Of a stretch of DNA of 6,099 bases, positions 1-6,099 are shown piece by piece. The first letter of the stretch is position 1, and the number at the start of each line of letters is the position of its first letter. This DNA comes from Alphaproteobacteria bacterium (lineage in GTDB: Bacteria > Pseudomonadota > Alphaproteobacteria > CAAGCB01 > CAG-977), in the NCBI GenBank assembly GCA_021639925.1, contig JAJXEL010000110.1:1-6099 (forward strand), written 5' to 3'. The notes below the pieces were generated by a model. It did no database searches. It was not told where the DNA came from and saw nothing but the letters and a program-made list of their open reading frames with translations. A program made the position numbers and the translations under genes.

Positions 1-4
1 GCAC

Positions 5-42
5 AAAAAATGCCGTTTCCTTAAAAAAGAAAACGGCATTTT
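5..42 (-). terminator. Intrinsic terminator of pepN
   Basis: A perfect 12-bp inverted repeat pairs 7-18 with 31-42 (core TGCCG/CGGCA flanked by A/T pairs) around a 12-nt loop. Read on the minus strand, the stem is followed by an uninterrupted run of T (complement of the A run 5-10), the layout of a Rho-independent terminator. It lies 23 nt past the pepN stop codon. On the plus strand the stem is followed by only four T and then CCGG, so it would work less well for a gene entering from the left. Confidence 0.85.
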
Positions 43-65
43 CCGGTTTATTTTCAGACCAAACG

Positions 66-2729
66 TCAATCTGCCAAAGATTTTGACACCAGTTCATAAA
101 CGTTTTTGCTCAGTCCCTTTTTATTCAGGACTTTTTGCAACGCGGCTTTCATCATTTCCTGACGTTTTTCGTCAAAACGTTTCCAGCGCACCATCGGGCG
201 CACCATATGGCAGGCCATCTGCGGATTGAATTCATCAACCTTAACGGCCATTTCCGCCGCCAAAGCGTACCCCGACCCGTCCGCTTTGTGAAATTCCGGC
301 TGGTTATAGGCAAAACCGCCCATGACGGAACGCAGTTTGTTCGGATTCGTCATTTCAAACGCCGGGTGTTCCATTAACCGGCGCACGACCGAAACCGCGT
401 CGGGACGGTCGGCGCAAGCACAGGAAAACAGCCATTTATTGATAACGCCGTCATCATTTTTGTTCTGCCGGTAAAAATCTTCCAGAATTTCATCGCGTTT
501 CGGGTCTTTGGAATTGGAACAAATGTTCATTGCCGCCAGTTTGTCGGACATATTGTCCGCGGTAAAATACTGATGCTGAACCATCTGGTCGATTTCTTCA
601 ATTTCCAGATTGCCTAAAAACGACAAAGCCATGTTTTTCAAAGAACGTTTCGCCGCGTCCGCCGTCGTAAACCGGTACGGCCGACCGCTGGTGTCGTTTT
701 CGTGATAAACCGATAACAGTTCCTGCTTATACCGCGTTGCCAGCGCTTTTTTCATCAGCGCGCGCACGACGTGGATCGCGTCAACGTCAACGACGTCCAT
801 TTTATCGGCCATGTAATTTTCCTGCGGCAAAGTAATTAAACGTGCGATATAGGCCGGATCCAATTCTTTATTCGTCAGATATTCGCCCCACAGCCTGACG
901 TATTCTTCGCTGACGGCCGGTTCTTTTTCGCCGTTTTGCACGGCTTTGATCATTTCCAGCATCAACTTGACCGCATACTGCTGCGAAGCGTCCCAACGGT
1001 TGAACAGATCGGAATCATAACGCGCCTGGTGAACGCGTTCCGCGTCCGTATAGTCCATGACAAAGTTAATCGGCGCGGTAAAGTCGCGGTTGGCCGACAA
1101 AACGGGTTTTTCAGCAACGTCGACAAACGTAAACGTCTGTTCCGGTTTATCCAGAACCAGGGTGCGCGACGTTCCCTGCGGCCGGTCTTCATTTTCCAGC
1201 CGCAGCGGCATATCGCGGCCGTCTTTGCCGATCAGCCCGATTTCCAAAGGAATGACGAACGGCAGCTTTTCAGGCTGTCCCGGCGTCGGTTTTGTTTCCT
1301 GACTCAAGGTCAGAATATATTTTTTCGCCGCCGCGTCATATTCCGCCTTTGCCGTTACGACAGGCGTGCCGGCCTGCGAATACCAGCGTTTAAACTGCGT
1401 CAGATCGGCGTTATTGGCGTCTTCCTGACATTTGGCGAAATCGTCAATCGTTACCGCCTGACCGTCGTGACGCGTAAAGTAAAGCGAACAGCCTTTTAAA
1501 AAGTTTTCTTTGCCGAACAGCTTTTCATACATGCGGATCACTTCCGCGCCTTTGTCATAAACGGTCGCCGTATAGTAATTATTGATTTCCAGATACGATT
1601 CGGGACGCACCGCATGCGCCAAAGGACCGGCGTCTTCCGGGAACTGGCGGGTACGCAGGTCAAACACGTCGTTGATGCGGTTTAACGCGCGCGAATGCAT
1701 GTCGCGTGAAAATTCCTGATCGCGGTAAACGGTAAATCCTTCTTTCAAAGACAGGTTAAACCAGTCGCGCGCCGTCACGCGGTCGCCCGACCAGTTATGA
1801 AAATATTCGTGTGCGATCACGCCTTCGACATGGGCGAAATCAATGTCCGTCCCGACCCGCTTGTTAACCAAAGCGCAGGACGTGTTGAAAATGTTCAGCC
1901 CTTTGTTTTCCATCGCCCCCATGTTGAAATAGGACACCGCGACGATATTAAACAGATCCAGATCATATTCCAGGCCGTAAACGTCTTCGTCCCACTTCAT
2001 CGCGCGTTTTAAAGATTCCAGCGCGAAAGACGCCTGATCTTCGTATCCGTGTTCGACATAAATGCCCAGCTTGACTTCGCGGCCCGATTTGGTCGTATAC
2101 GTATCATGCAAAGAAGCCAAATCTCCGCCGACAATCGCAAACAGATAGCACGGCTTTTTAAACGGATCCTGCCAGACAACCATATGCCTGCCGTTTTCCA
2201 GATCCCTTGTTTCAACCGGATTGCCGTTTGACAGCAAAACAGGATACTTCTTTTTATCGGCGATCAGCGTTGTCGTAAAACTGCTCATCACATCGGGGTG
2301 GTCCAGATAATAAGTAATGCAGCGGAATCCTTCCGGTTCGTTTTGCGTACACAGCGTTCCGTTCGAATAATACAGCCCTTCCAGACGGGTATTGGCCTTC
2401 GGGTGAATTTCCGTGCCGATTTCCAGCGTAAACTTTTCCGGAGGGTTAAAAATACTCAGCGTCTTATCCGTAACGGCGTATTCGTCGTCCGCCATTTCCC
2501 GGCCGTCGATTTTGATGTATTTAAACGTTAAATGATTACCGTCCAAAACCAAAGGGCGAATGCCGGCCAAACGATCGTAATCGCTTGAAATTTCAAGCGT
2601 CGACGTTACCTGCGTATCGTCTTCGTCCAAATCAAAAACCAGATTGACCGAATCGATTTTAAAATCCGGTTTTTTATAATCTTTCAGGTACTTCATCTTA
2701 GGCTTTTCAGCCGTTTTCGCTTCAAACAT
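66..2729 (-). CDS. pepN: Aminopeptidase N (M1 family zinc metallopeptidase)
   Basis: Encodes 887 aa (E. coli PepN is 870 aa), a cytosolic broad-specificity aminopeptidase that removes N-terminal residues from peptides in the last steps of protein turnover. Visible in order: an N-terminal beta-sandwich domain; Glu131 in TQNEPEGFR, matching the E. coli Glu121 that binds the substrate N-terminus; the exopeptidase signature GAMEN at 271-275; the zinc site HEYFH at 307-311 with the third ligand Glu330 in LKEGFT; and the transition-state tyrosine Tyr391 in ATVYDKGAEV. All sit at a constant +10 offset from E. coli, so the catalytic domain is intact. The C-terminal helical region is complete and ends at a TGA. 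No signal peptide is seen. The ATG is preceded by an AAGAGG ribosome binding site (complement of about 2736-2741) with 6-nt spacing. It lies 74 bp downstream of the DUF805 gene on the same strand. A TTGATT box lies at 2785-2790 on the minus strand, but I found no well-spaced -10 for it, so co-transcription with the upstream gene is possible. Confidence 0.98.
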   Translation of the reverse strand: MFEAKTAEKPKMKYLKDYKKPDFKIDSVNLVFDLDEDDTQVTSTLEISSDYDRLAGIRPLVLDGNHLTFKYIKIDGREMADDEYAVTDKTLSIFNPPEKFTLEIGTEIHPKANTRLEGLYYSNGTLCTQNEPEGFRCITYYLDHPDVMSSFTTTLIADKKKYPVLLSNGNPVETRDLENGRHMVVWQDPFKKPCYLFAIVGGDLASLHDTYTTKSGREVKLGIYVEHGYEDQASFALESLKRAMKWDEDVYGLEYDLDLFNIVAVSYFNMGAMENKGLNIFNTSCALVNKRVGTDIDFAHVEGVIAHEYFHNWSGDRVTARDWFNLSLKEGFTVYRDQEFSRDMHSRALNRINDVFDLRTRQFPEDAGPLAHAVRPESYLEINNYYTATVYDKGAEVIRMYEKLFGKENFLKGCSLYFTRHDGQAVTIDDFAKCQEDANNADLTQFKRWYSQAGTPVVTAKAEYDAAAKKYILTLSQETKPTPGQPEKLPFVIPLEIGLIGKDGRDMPLRLENEDRPQGTSRTLVLDKPEQTFTFVDVAEKPVLSANRDFTAPINFVMDYTDAERVHQARYDSDLFNRWDASQQYAVKLMLEMIKAVQNGEKEPAVSEEYVRLWGEYLTNKELDPAYIARLITLPQENYMADKMDVVDVDAIHVVRALMKKALATRYKQELLSVYHENDTSGRPYRFTTADAAKRSLKNMALSFLGNLEIEEIDQMVQHQYFTADNMSDKLAAMNICSNSKDPKRDEILEDFYRQNKNDDGVINKWLFSCACADRPDAVSVVRRLMEHPAFEMTNPNKLRSVMGGFAYNQPEFHKADGSGYALAAEMAVKVDEFNPQMACHMVRPMVRWKRFDEKRQEMMKAALQKVLNKKGLSKNVYELVSKSLAD

Positions 2730-2803
2730 ACTCTACCTCTTACACTAAGCATTTTTCTTTATTACTTAGCGCTTTTTTTTGCTAAATCAAGGAAAATAAA
2801 AGT

Positions 2804-3439
2804 TTATTTCAAACGGACGGTCCGGCAGAAATACGGTTCTTCCCCGTAACGGTTTTTGCCGATTGATCCTTTGGCAAAGCACAGATACAGGCAGAATATG
2901 ACGGCCAGCGCCAGAAAAGCGATCAGGATATATATTGCCGTTGTTCCGATAAACGCCGGGGTCCAGATACGCAGCTGAAGCGCGGTAATAACAAAGCCGA
3001 GCGCTATTGTAAAAACCAGCCAGAACGCGGAGCTGCCCGAATCATGGAACCGTTTGATAAGAACGGCAAAGCAGGTATACGTCACGACATAACCGCCGAT
3101 CGCAAAGAAAGAAGGATACCCTGACCAAGCGGCGCAGACGGCGGGAAAAGGCAAAAGCAGCATGGCGCCTGCCAAAAAAATAATCAGCTGGTCGCGCGAA
3201 ATGCGGCCGCGGAAAGAAAACAAAAACCAAAACAGCCAGTCAAGCTTTGCCCGCAGCGGCGTTGACAAGACATAAATTTCCGCGGCGGCGTTTTCTTTGA
3301 TTTCAAAATCGACGCGCGTCCCTTCCAAAGGCATACCGCCGCGGCAGGACTGAGTTTTAAAATCATAACGCGCGCCGTCGTCGCCCCTGATAACGCCCGA
3401 ATCGGATTTCAAATCAATTTCCAAAACAATCCCCTGCAT
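2804..3439 (-). CDS. Cold-shock-like/DUF805 membrane protein
   Basis: Encodes 211 aa in two parts. Residues 1 to about 58 form a small, beta-rich, soluble segment (SDSGVIRGDDGARYDF, then GTRVDFEI and AAEIYVL) that resembles the cold-shock/OB-fold module found at the front of some DUF805 and related membrane proteins. Residues from about 68 match DUF805: FSFRGRISRDQ at 74-84, KRFHDSGSSAFW at 129-140, and the closing GSIGKNRYGEEP at 191-202. Between these are about four hydrophobic membrane segments (roughly 85-105, 111-128, 137-155 and 161-188). It is therefore an inner-membrane protein with a cytosolic N-terminal domain. DUF805 has no established biochemical role and I assign none. The ATG has a GAGGA ribosome binding site (complement of 3444-3448) with 4-nt spacing, slightly short. 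The gene is divergent from mutY and co-directional with pepN. The family call is firm; the OB-fold reading is from sequence pattern only. Confidence 0.9.
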   Translation of the reverse strand: MQGIVLEIDLKSDSGVIRGDDGARYDFKTQSCRGGMPLEGTRVDFEIKENAAAEIYVLSTPLRAKLDWLFWFLFSFRGRISRDQLIIFLAGAMLLLPFPAVCAAWSGYPSFFAIGGYVVTYTCFAVLIKRFHDSGSSAFWLVFTIALGFVITALQLRIWTPAFIGTTAIYILIAFLALAVIFCLYLCFAKGSIGKNRYGEEPYFCRTVRLK

Positions 3440-3513
3440 GGTATCCTCGCTAAAAATAACAGTTGCTTTTTTTTAAATTTCCCTGCCTTAATTTTGACAG
3501 AAAGGCATTTTTT
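3440..3513. promoter_or_regulatory. Divergent intergenic spacer, DUF805 gene / mutY
   Basis: This 74-bp spacer must hold the starts of both divergent transcripts. For mutY, a TTGCTT at 3463-3468 followed after 18 bp by CTTAAT (3487-3492) is a weak sigma-70-like match. For the DUF805 gene, a CTGTCA (complement of 3495-3500) with TTTAAA 17 bp further along the minus strand is also weak. The centre is a T9 tract (3466-3474) running into AAATTT. The assignment of exact promoter boxes is inference; only the divergent layout is certain. Confidence 0.35.
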
Positions 3514-4521
3514 ATGACTGTAACCGAAAAGCTTGCAAAATGGTATGAAAAAAACGGCCGCGACCTGCCCTGGAGCGTCAAAGGCGGCGCGCATGAAAAT
3601 CCCTATGAAGTCTGGATATCGGAAATTATGCTGCAACAAACGACGGTAAAAACCGTCAAGCCCTATTTCGAGCGTTTTTTAAAACGCTTTCCGGACGTAC
3701 GGGCTTTGGCCGGAGCGCCCGTGGAAGACGTTCTGCTGCTCTGGCAGGGGCTGGGGTATTACACGCGCGCCAGAAAACTGCACGAATGCGCCAAAGTCTT
3801 GGTTGAACAATACGGCGGAAAATTTCCCGCGGACAGACAAAAGCTTTTAAAACTGCCGGGAATCGGCCCCTATACGTCGGCCGCGATCGCCGCGTTCGGA
3901 TTTAATCTGCCCGAAGCCGTCGTTGACGGCAACGTCATACGCGTTCTGACCCGGCTGAAAGGCTGGGAACAACCTGTTGCGTCCATAACAGATCAGATCA
4001 ACGCCTTTGCCGCAGAACTGACAAATGCGTCCGTCTGCCCTGCCGACCACGCGTCCGCCATGATGGATCTGGGCGCGGGCGTTTGCACGCCGCGTTCGCC
4101 GTTGTGCGCTTTCTGCCCGCTAAACGAAGACTGCGCTGCGTATAAAAAAGGGTTGACGGAAACGATTCCGAATATTGTCAAACTGCAAAAAAACATCAAA
4201 AAAGGATATGTGTTCTGGATTGAAAACAAATCCGGCGAAGTATTGATCCGCAAACGCAGCGAAAAAGGGCTGTTGTCCGGCCTGACCGAACTGCCGTGGA
4301 ACACGGACGAATCGCTGCCGTTTCCGGCTGATTGGGAAATCACGAAAAAAACCGTCAAACACGTGTTTACGCATTTTGACCTGACTTTGACAATCGTCAA
4401 AGCGCGGCTCGATTCTCCGCCCGCCGGCAGCGACGGCTTTTTCGTCGCGCCGAAGGATTTTAAAAATTACCCGTTTTCAACACTGATGCGGAAAGTTATC
4501 AGAAAAGTTTTTTCCAAATAA
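3514..4521 (+). CDS. mutY: Adenine DNA glycosylase MutY
   Basis: Encodes 335 aa (E. coli MutY is 350 aa). It removes adenine mispaired with 8-oxoguanine, preventing G:C to T:A transversions in the GO repair pathway. Visible: catalytic Glu37 in SEIMLQQT; the helix-hairpin-helix LPGIGPYTSAAIAAF at 114-128; catalytic Asp138 in VVDGNVIRVL; MMDLGAGVCT; and the [4Fe-4S] cysteines Cys191, Cys198, Cys201 and Cys207 with the family spacing C-x6-C-x2-C-x5-C. From about residue 225 there is a NUDIX-like 8-oxoG recognition domain with FTHFDL at 285-290, corresponding to the F-S-H loop. The frame stays open upstream to a TTG at 3463, but the ATG at 3514 is chosen because homology begins there (Glu37 and Asp138 then match E. 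coli numbering) and AAAGG at 3501-3505 lies 8 nt before it. No terminator follows; the next gene's promoter begins 8 bp after the TAA. Confidence 0.97.
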   Translation: MTVTEKLAKWYEKNGRDLPWSVKGGAHENPYEVWISEIMLQQTTVKTVKPYFERFLKRFPDVRALAGAPVEDVLLLWQGLGYYTRARKLHECAKVLVEQYGGKFPADRQKLLKLPGIGPYTSAAIAAFGFNLPEAVVDGNVIRVLTRLKGWEQPVASITDQINAFAAELTNASVCPADHASAMMDLGAGVCTPRSPLCAFCPLNEDCAAYKKGLTETIPNIVKLQKNIKKGYVFWIENKSGEVLIRKRSEKGLLSGLTELPWNTDESLPFPADWEITKKTVKHVFTHFDLTLTIVKARLDSPPAGSDGFFVAPKDFKNYPFSTLMRKVIRKVFSK

Positions 4522-4529
4522 AAAAATGT

Positions 4530-4558
4530 TTGACAGCTCAATCTTTTCCGATTATGGT
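4530..4558 (+). promoter_or_regulatory. Sigma-70-type promoter for the unknown gene at 4587
   Basis: A perfect -35 hexamer TTGACA (4530-4535) is followed after exactly 17 bp by TATGGT (4553-4558), matching four of six -10 positions including the key T-A at the start and the final T. Transcription would begin near 4565, leaving a short leader of about 20 nt that holds only the ribosome binding site. It lies between the mutY stop and the next start codon. It is the best promoter match in the window. Confidence 0.65.
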
Positions 4559-4586
4559 TTAAAAAAGTTTGAAAGGACAAACAATC

Positions 4587-5219
4587 ATGTCTGAAAAATA
4601 CGCGTCAGTGCAGGAAGCCGTCAAATATATGGAAAACGCCTATGACCGCGGCGGGAAATACCTGGTTGACGGACGTCCCAGATACACGGCCCATGCCGTC
4701 AGAATGGAAGACGAAACCGGTTTAAAAGGAATCGCCGGACGGTATAAATTCATCGGCGGGCAGGAACCGGCTTTCGCCGAATACGGATACCGCAAACGGT
4801 TTTTGAAATATTCGATCGCCGCTTCCTTTTTAAAATCCGACGATCCGATTGCTCGCCAGGCCGGCGAAACGTTAAAAGATCAGCTGCCCGGTGCGTTAAA
4901 AGAATTAAACCATGAAATTGACGAATTGACAAAACTCAATCCCGAATTAAAAGGATTAAACAACAACAAAAACAATCTGGTCGAAACGTACCGGACGCTG
5001 ATCGGCATCACGTCGCAGTATAATGTGGACGACATTAACGCTTATCTGCACAACATGCGTACGGGGGCCAAAAACTTTGCCGTTCTGGACAGGGCGGAAA
5101 AAATCAAAAAAGCAACGGGAATCCGCTTCGGCTGGCAGCCGTCCGCCAAAACGATGGACAAGATTGAACAGCAGCTGGCCGTCCGTCAGGTTGCTTTACA
5201 AAAGGCAAAATCACGCTGA
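4587..5219 (+). CDS. Hypothetical protein, unrecognised family
   Basis: Encodes 210 aa that I do not recognise. The start is ATG 4587, because AAAGGA at 4572-4577 lies 9 nt before it; an in-frame TTG at 4569 would add six residues but would overlap that binding site. There is no signal peptide, no transmembrane segment and no cysteine. The protein is basic, about 35 Lys/Arg against about 26 Asp/Glu. An N-terminal part with aromatic and glycine-rich stretches (GGKYLVDGRPRYT at 22-34, GIAGRYKFIGGQEPAF at 48-63) leads into a mostly helical part from about 69, with a charged helical stretch near 92-122 and a Lys/Gln-rich helical tail from about 187. This looks like a soluble cytoplasmic protein, possibly binding nucleic acid or a partner protein, but no catalytic motif is visible and no function is assigned. 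It is monocistronic, with its own promoter and a strong terminator, and codon use resembles its neighbours. Confidence 0.85.
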   Translation: MSEKYASVQEAVKYMENAYDRGGKYLVDGRPRYTAHAVRMEDETGLKGIAGRYKFIGGQEPAFAEYGYRKRFLKYSIAASFLKSDDPIARQAGETLKDQLPGALKELNHEIDELTKLNPELKGLNNNKNNLVETYRTLIGITSQYNVDDINAYLHNMRTGAKNFAVLDRAEKIKKATGIRFGWQPSAKTMDKIEQQLAVRQVALQKAKSR

Positions 5220-5247
5220 TTAAACTTCCTCCAAGAAGTATGACGGG

Positions 5248-5279
5248 AAAAAGACCGGCTTCACTCCCCGGTCTTTTTT
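5248..5279 (+). terminator. Intrinsic terminator after the unknown gene
   Basis: An 11-bp perfect inverted repeat pairs 5248-5258 with 5268-5278 (GACCGG/CCGGTC core extended by A/T pairs) around a 9-nt loop, with a T6 run at 5274-5279 ending the 3' arm, then CTTT. It begins 28 nt after the stop codon at 5219. It isolates the unknown gene from the methyltransferase gene downstream. Confidence 0.9.
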
Positions 5280-5316
5280 CTTTGCAAATAATGTTTTTTT
5301 TCCCGGATTGTTTTTA

Positions 5317-5322
5317 TATACT
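5317..5322 (+). promoter_or_regulatory. Possible -10 box for the methyltransferase gene
   Basis: TATACT at 5317-5322 (within TATATACT) matches five of six -10 positions. At 17-18 bp upstream there is only a T-run (from 5294) and no good -35 hexamer. It sits between the terminator at 5248-5279 and the TTG start at 5359, so a transcription start near 5329 would give a leader of about 30 nt. Weak evidence, listed because the terminator upstream implies that a promoter exists in this gap. Confidence 0.3.
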
Positions 5323-5358
5323 GACGGCATTGCCCGTCTTCAGATTTAAGGATCCGAT

Positions 5359-6099
5359 TTGACACCCCTGATTTCAACAGCAACGCAAAGAAACTGGAAA
5401 AAACTGAACGTTCGTTCCGCGCAAAACAAATTGACGAAACGGGCGAACAAGCGCTGTTCCACAAAAAAAATTATTCCGTCCGAATATTTTTCGGATCTGA
5501 AAAACATACCTGTTTTGGAACAATTCGTCCGGCTGGTCGAACAAAAACAGTATCCTTTTAACAAAATACTGTTTTCCGCCGGAGTAAAATTACTGCGGCG
5601 GGAAGGACTGATCGGCGAAGCGCTGCTGCCTGTCAAAGAAAACGTAAAAACCTTCTTAAACGATTATCCTTTGGAACCGGTCGCAGAAATACTCGATTTT
5701 CCTTTTCCCGAAAACGAAAACGACCTTTTGGGGCTGATTTACCAATGTTTGCGCAGCGAAGGCGAAAAAAACACGACAGGCGCCTATTATACGCCGACAA
5801 ACGTCGTTTCGCAGATGGCCGCTGGATTTAACGGCGCGAAAGACAACCTGATTCTGGATCCCTGCTGCGGCAGCGGCGCTTTTTTAACCGGATTTAAAGA
5901 TCATGATCCGTCCTGTCTGTTCGGCGTCGATATAGATCCGCTGGCCGTTATGATTGCCAAAATCAATATGATCCTGCGTTTCAAAGACCGGGATTTCATA
6001 CCGCGGATTTTTTGTTTTGATTTTTTAAACGACAGCCCTCTTTTGGCCGGCGAAGACGAACGTTTTATAAAAACGCGGCGTTTTGACTTGGTTATTACC
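5359..6099 (+). CDS. N6-adenine DNA methyltransferase, Eco57I/gamma type (3' truncated by window edge)
   Basis: An open frame of 247 codons running off the right edge. It starts at TTG 5359: TAAGGA (5347-5352) lies 6 nt before it, a stop at 5347 blocks extension, and the first in-frame ATG comes only about 450 bp later, after much of the conserved sequence. Residues 1-40 (ISTATQRNWKKL, then KLTKRANKRCS) look like a small DNA-binding helix-turn-helix module. A helical segment then leads to LLGLIYQCLRSEGEKNTTGAYYTP (only GAYYTP, 141-146, is the motif X region). Motif I, the S-adenosylmethionine loop DPCCGSGAFL, is at 167-176, and the acidic motif II is VDIDPLAV at 190-197. The frame ends in FDLVIT, where the catalytic motif IV (N-P-P-Y/F) should start with the next codon. 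The order X-I-II-(IV) is that of gamma-class amino-methyltransferases, which methylate adenine N6 at specific DNA sites, as in restriction-modification. Whether it is a lone methylase, a fused endonuclease-methylase or part of a multi-gene system cannot be told here. Confidence 0.88.
   Translation, partial: MTPLISTATQRNWKKLNVRSAQNKLTKRANKRCSTKKIIPSEYFSDLKNIPVLEQFVRLVEQKQYPFNKILFSAGVKLLRREGLIGEALLPVKENVKTFLNDYPLEPVAEILDFPFPENENDLLGLIYQCLRSEGEKNTTGAYYTPTNVVSQMAAGFNGAKDNLILDPCCGSGAFLTGFKDHDPSCLFGVDIDPLAVMIAKINMILRFKDRDFIPRIFCFDFLNDSPLLAGEDERFIKTRRFDLVIT

Noticed and set aside
936..1499. 187-codon plus-strand ORF inside pepN
   Set aside because: It is wholly antisense to the conserved pepN frame, its translation is Arg/Phe/Val-rich with no recognisable motif, and it is a typical shadow of a codon-biased gene.
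2764..2790. Hairpin TTAGC/GCTAA as a terminator after the DUF805 gene
   Set aside because: Only a 5-bp stem and no T run follows it on the minus strand, so it does not meet intrinsic terminator criteria.
3494..3499. TTGACA as a -35 box for mutY
   Set aside because: The correct -10 distance falls inside the mutY coding region (ACTGTA at 3517-3522), so it would give a leaderless or truncated transcript and no -10 match.
3463..3513. Upstream extension of mutY to a TTG at 3463
   Set aside because: The extra 17 residues have no MutY homology, and the ATG at 3514 has an AAAGG at good spacing and restores the family's residue numbering.
3993..4400. 135-codon minus-strand ORF inside mutY
   Set aside because: Antisense shadow across the iron-sulfur and C-terminal domains of mutY; no ribosome binding site evidence and no recognisable domain.
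5023..5223. 66-codon plus-strand ORF overlapping the end of the unknown gene
   Set aside because: It lies in a different frame inside the 4587-5219 gene, which has the better start signal and full length; treated as a shadow.
5261..5464. 67-codon minus-strand ORF across the terminator and methyltransferase start
   Set aside because: It would run through the terminator hairpin at 5248-5279 and overlaps the supported plus-strand gene; no motif.
5346..5636. 96-codon minus-strand ORF at the start of the methyltransferase gene
   Set aside because: It overlaps the plus-strand frame that carries clear methyltransferase motifs further on; Ser/Phe-rich translation without a family match.

Overview
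The window looks like chromosomal DNA of a moderate-GC, AT-homopolymer-rich Gram-negative bacterium, most likely an alphaproteobacterium. The evidence for that lineage is soft. It rests on a proteobacterial-type PepN that aligns with the E. coli catalytic residues at a constant offset, on a MutY whose C-terminal domain carries an F-T-H-F signature of the kind I associate with alphaproteobacterial MutY, and on a cold-shock-like/DUF805 membrane protein. No rRNA, tRNA, CRISPR array, insertion sequence or phage gene is visible.

Left part, minus strand: an intrinsic terminator (5-42) closes pepN (66-2729), which encodes a full-length M1 zinc aminopeptidase. Upstream of it on the same strand, after a 74-bp gap, is a small membrane protein gene (2804-3439) with an N-terminal OB-fold/cold-shock-like segment and a C-terminal DUF805 domain. 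The two may be co-transcribed, because no convincing terminator separates them.

Right part, plus strand: mutY (3514-4521) diverges from the DUF805 gene across a 74-bp spacer. It encodes an adenine-DNA glycosylase with all catalytic and iron-sulfur residues. Next is a cistron of unrecognised function (4587-5219) with its own sigma-70-type promoter (4530-4558) and a strong intrinsic terminator (5248-5279). The last gene starts at a TTG codon (5359) and runs off the right edge. It encodes an N6-adenine DNA methyltransferase of the gamma/Eco57I-like type and is cut immediately before the expected N-P-P-Y/F catalytic motif. It is absent from simple ATG-to-stop ORF calls because it starts with TTG and has no stop in the window.

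The first three genes are housekeeping or common families: peptide turnover, an uncharacterised membrane protein, and oxidative DNA-damage repair. The two places that may be accessory or new are the monocistronic unknown gene and the methyltransferase, which probably opens a restriction-modification or other methylase-based defence locus beyond the window. No complete undescribed system can be demonstrated from these 6.1 kb.
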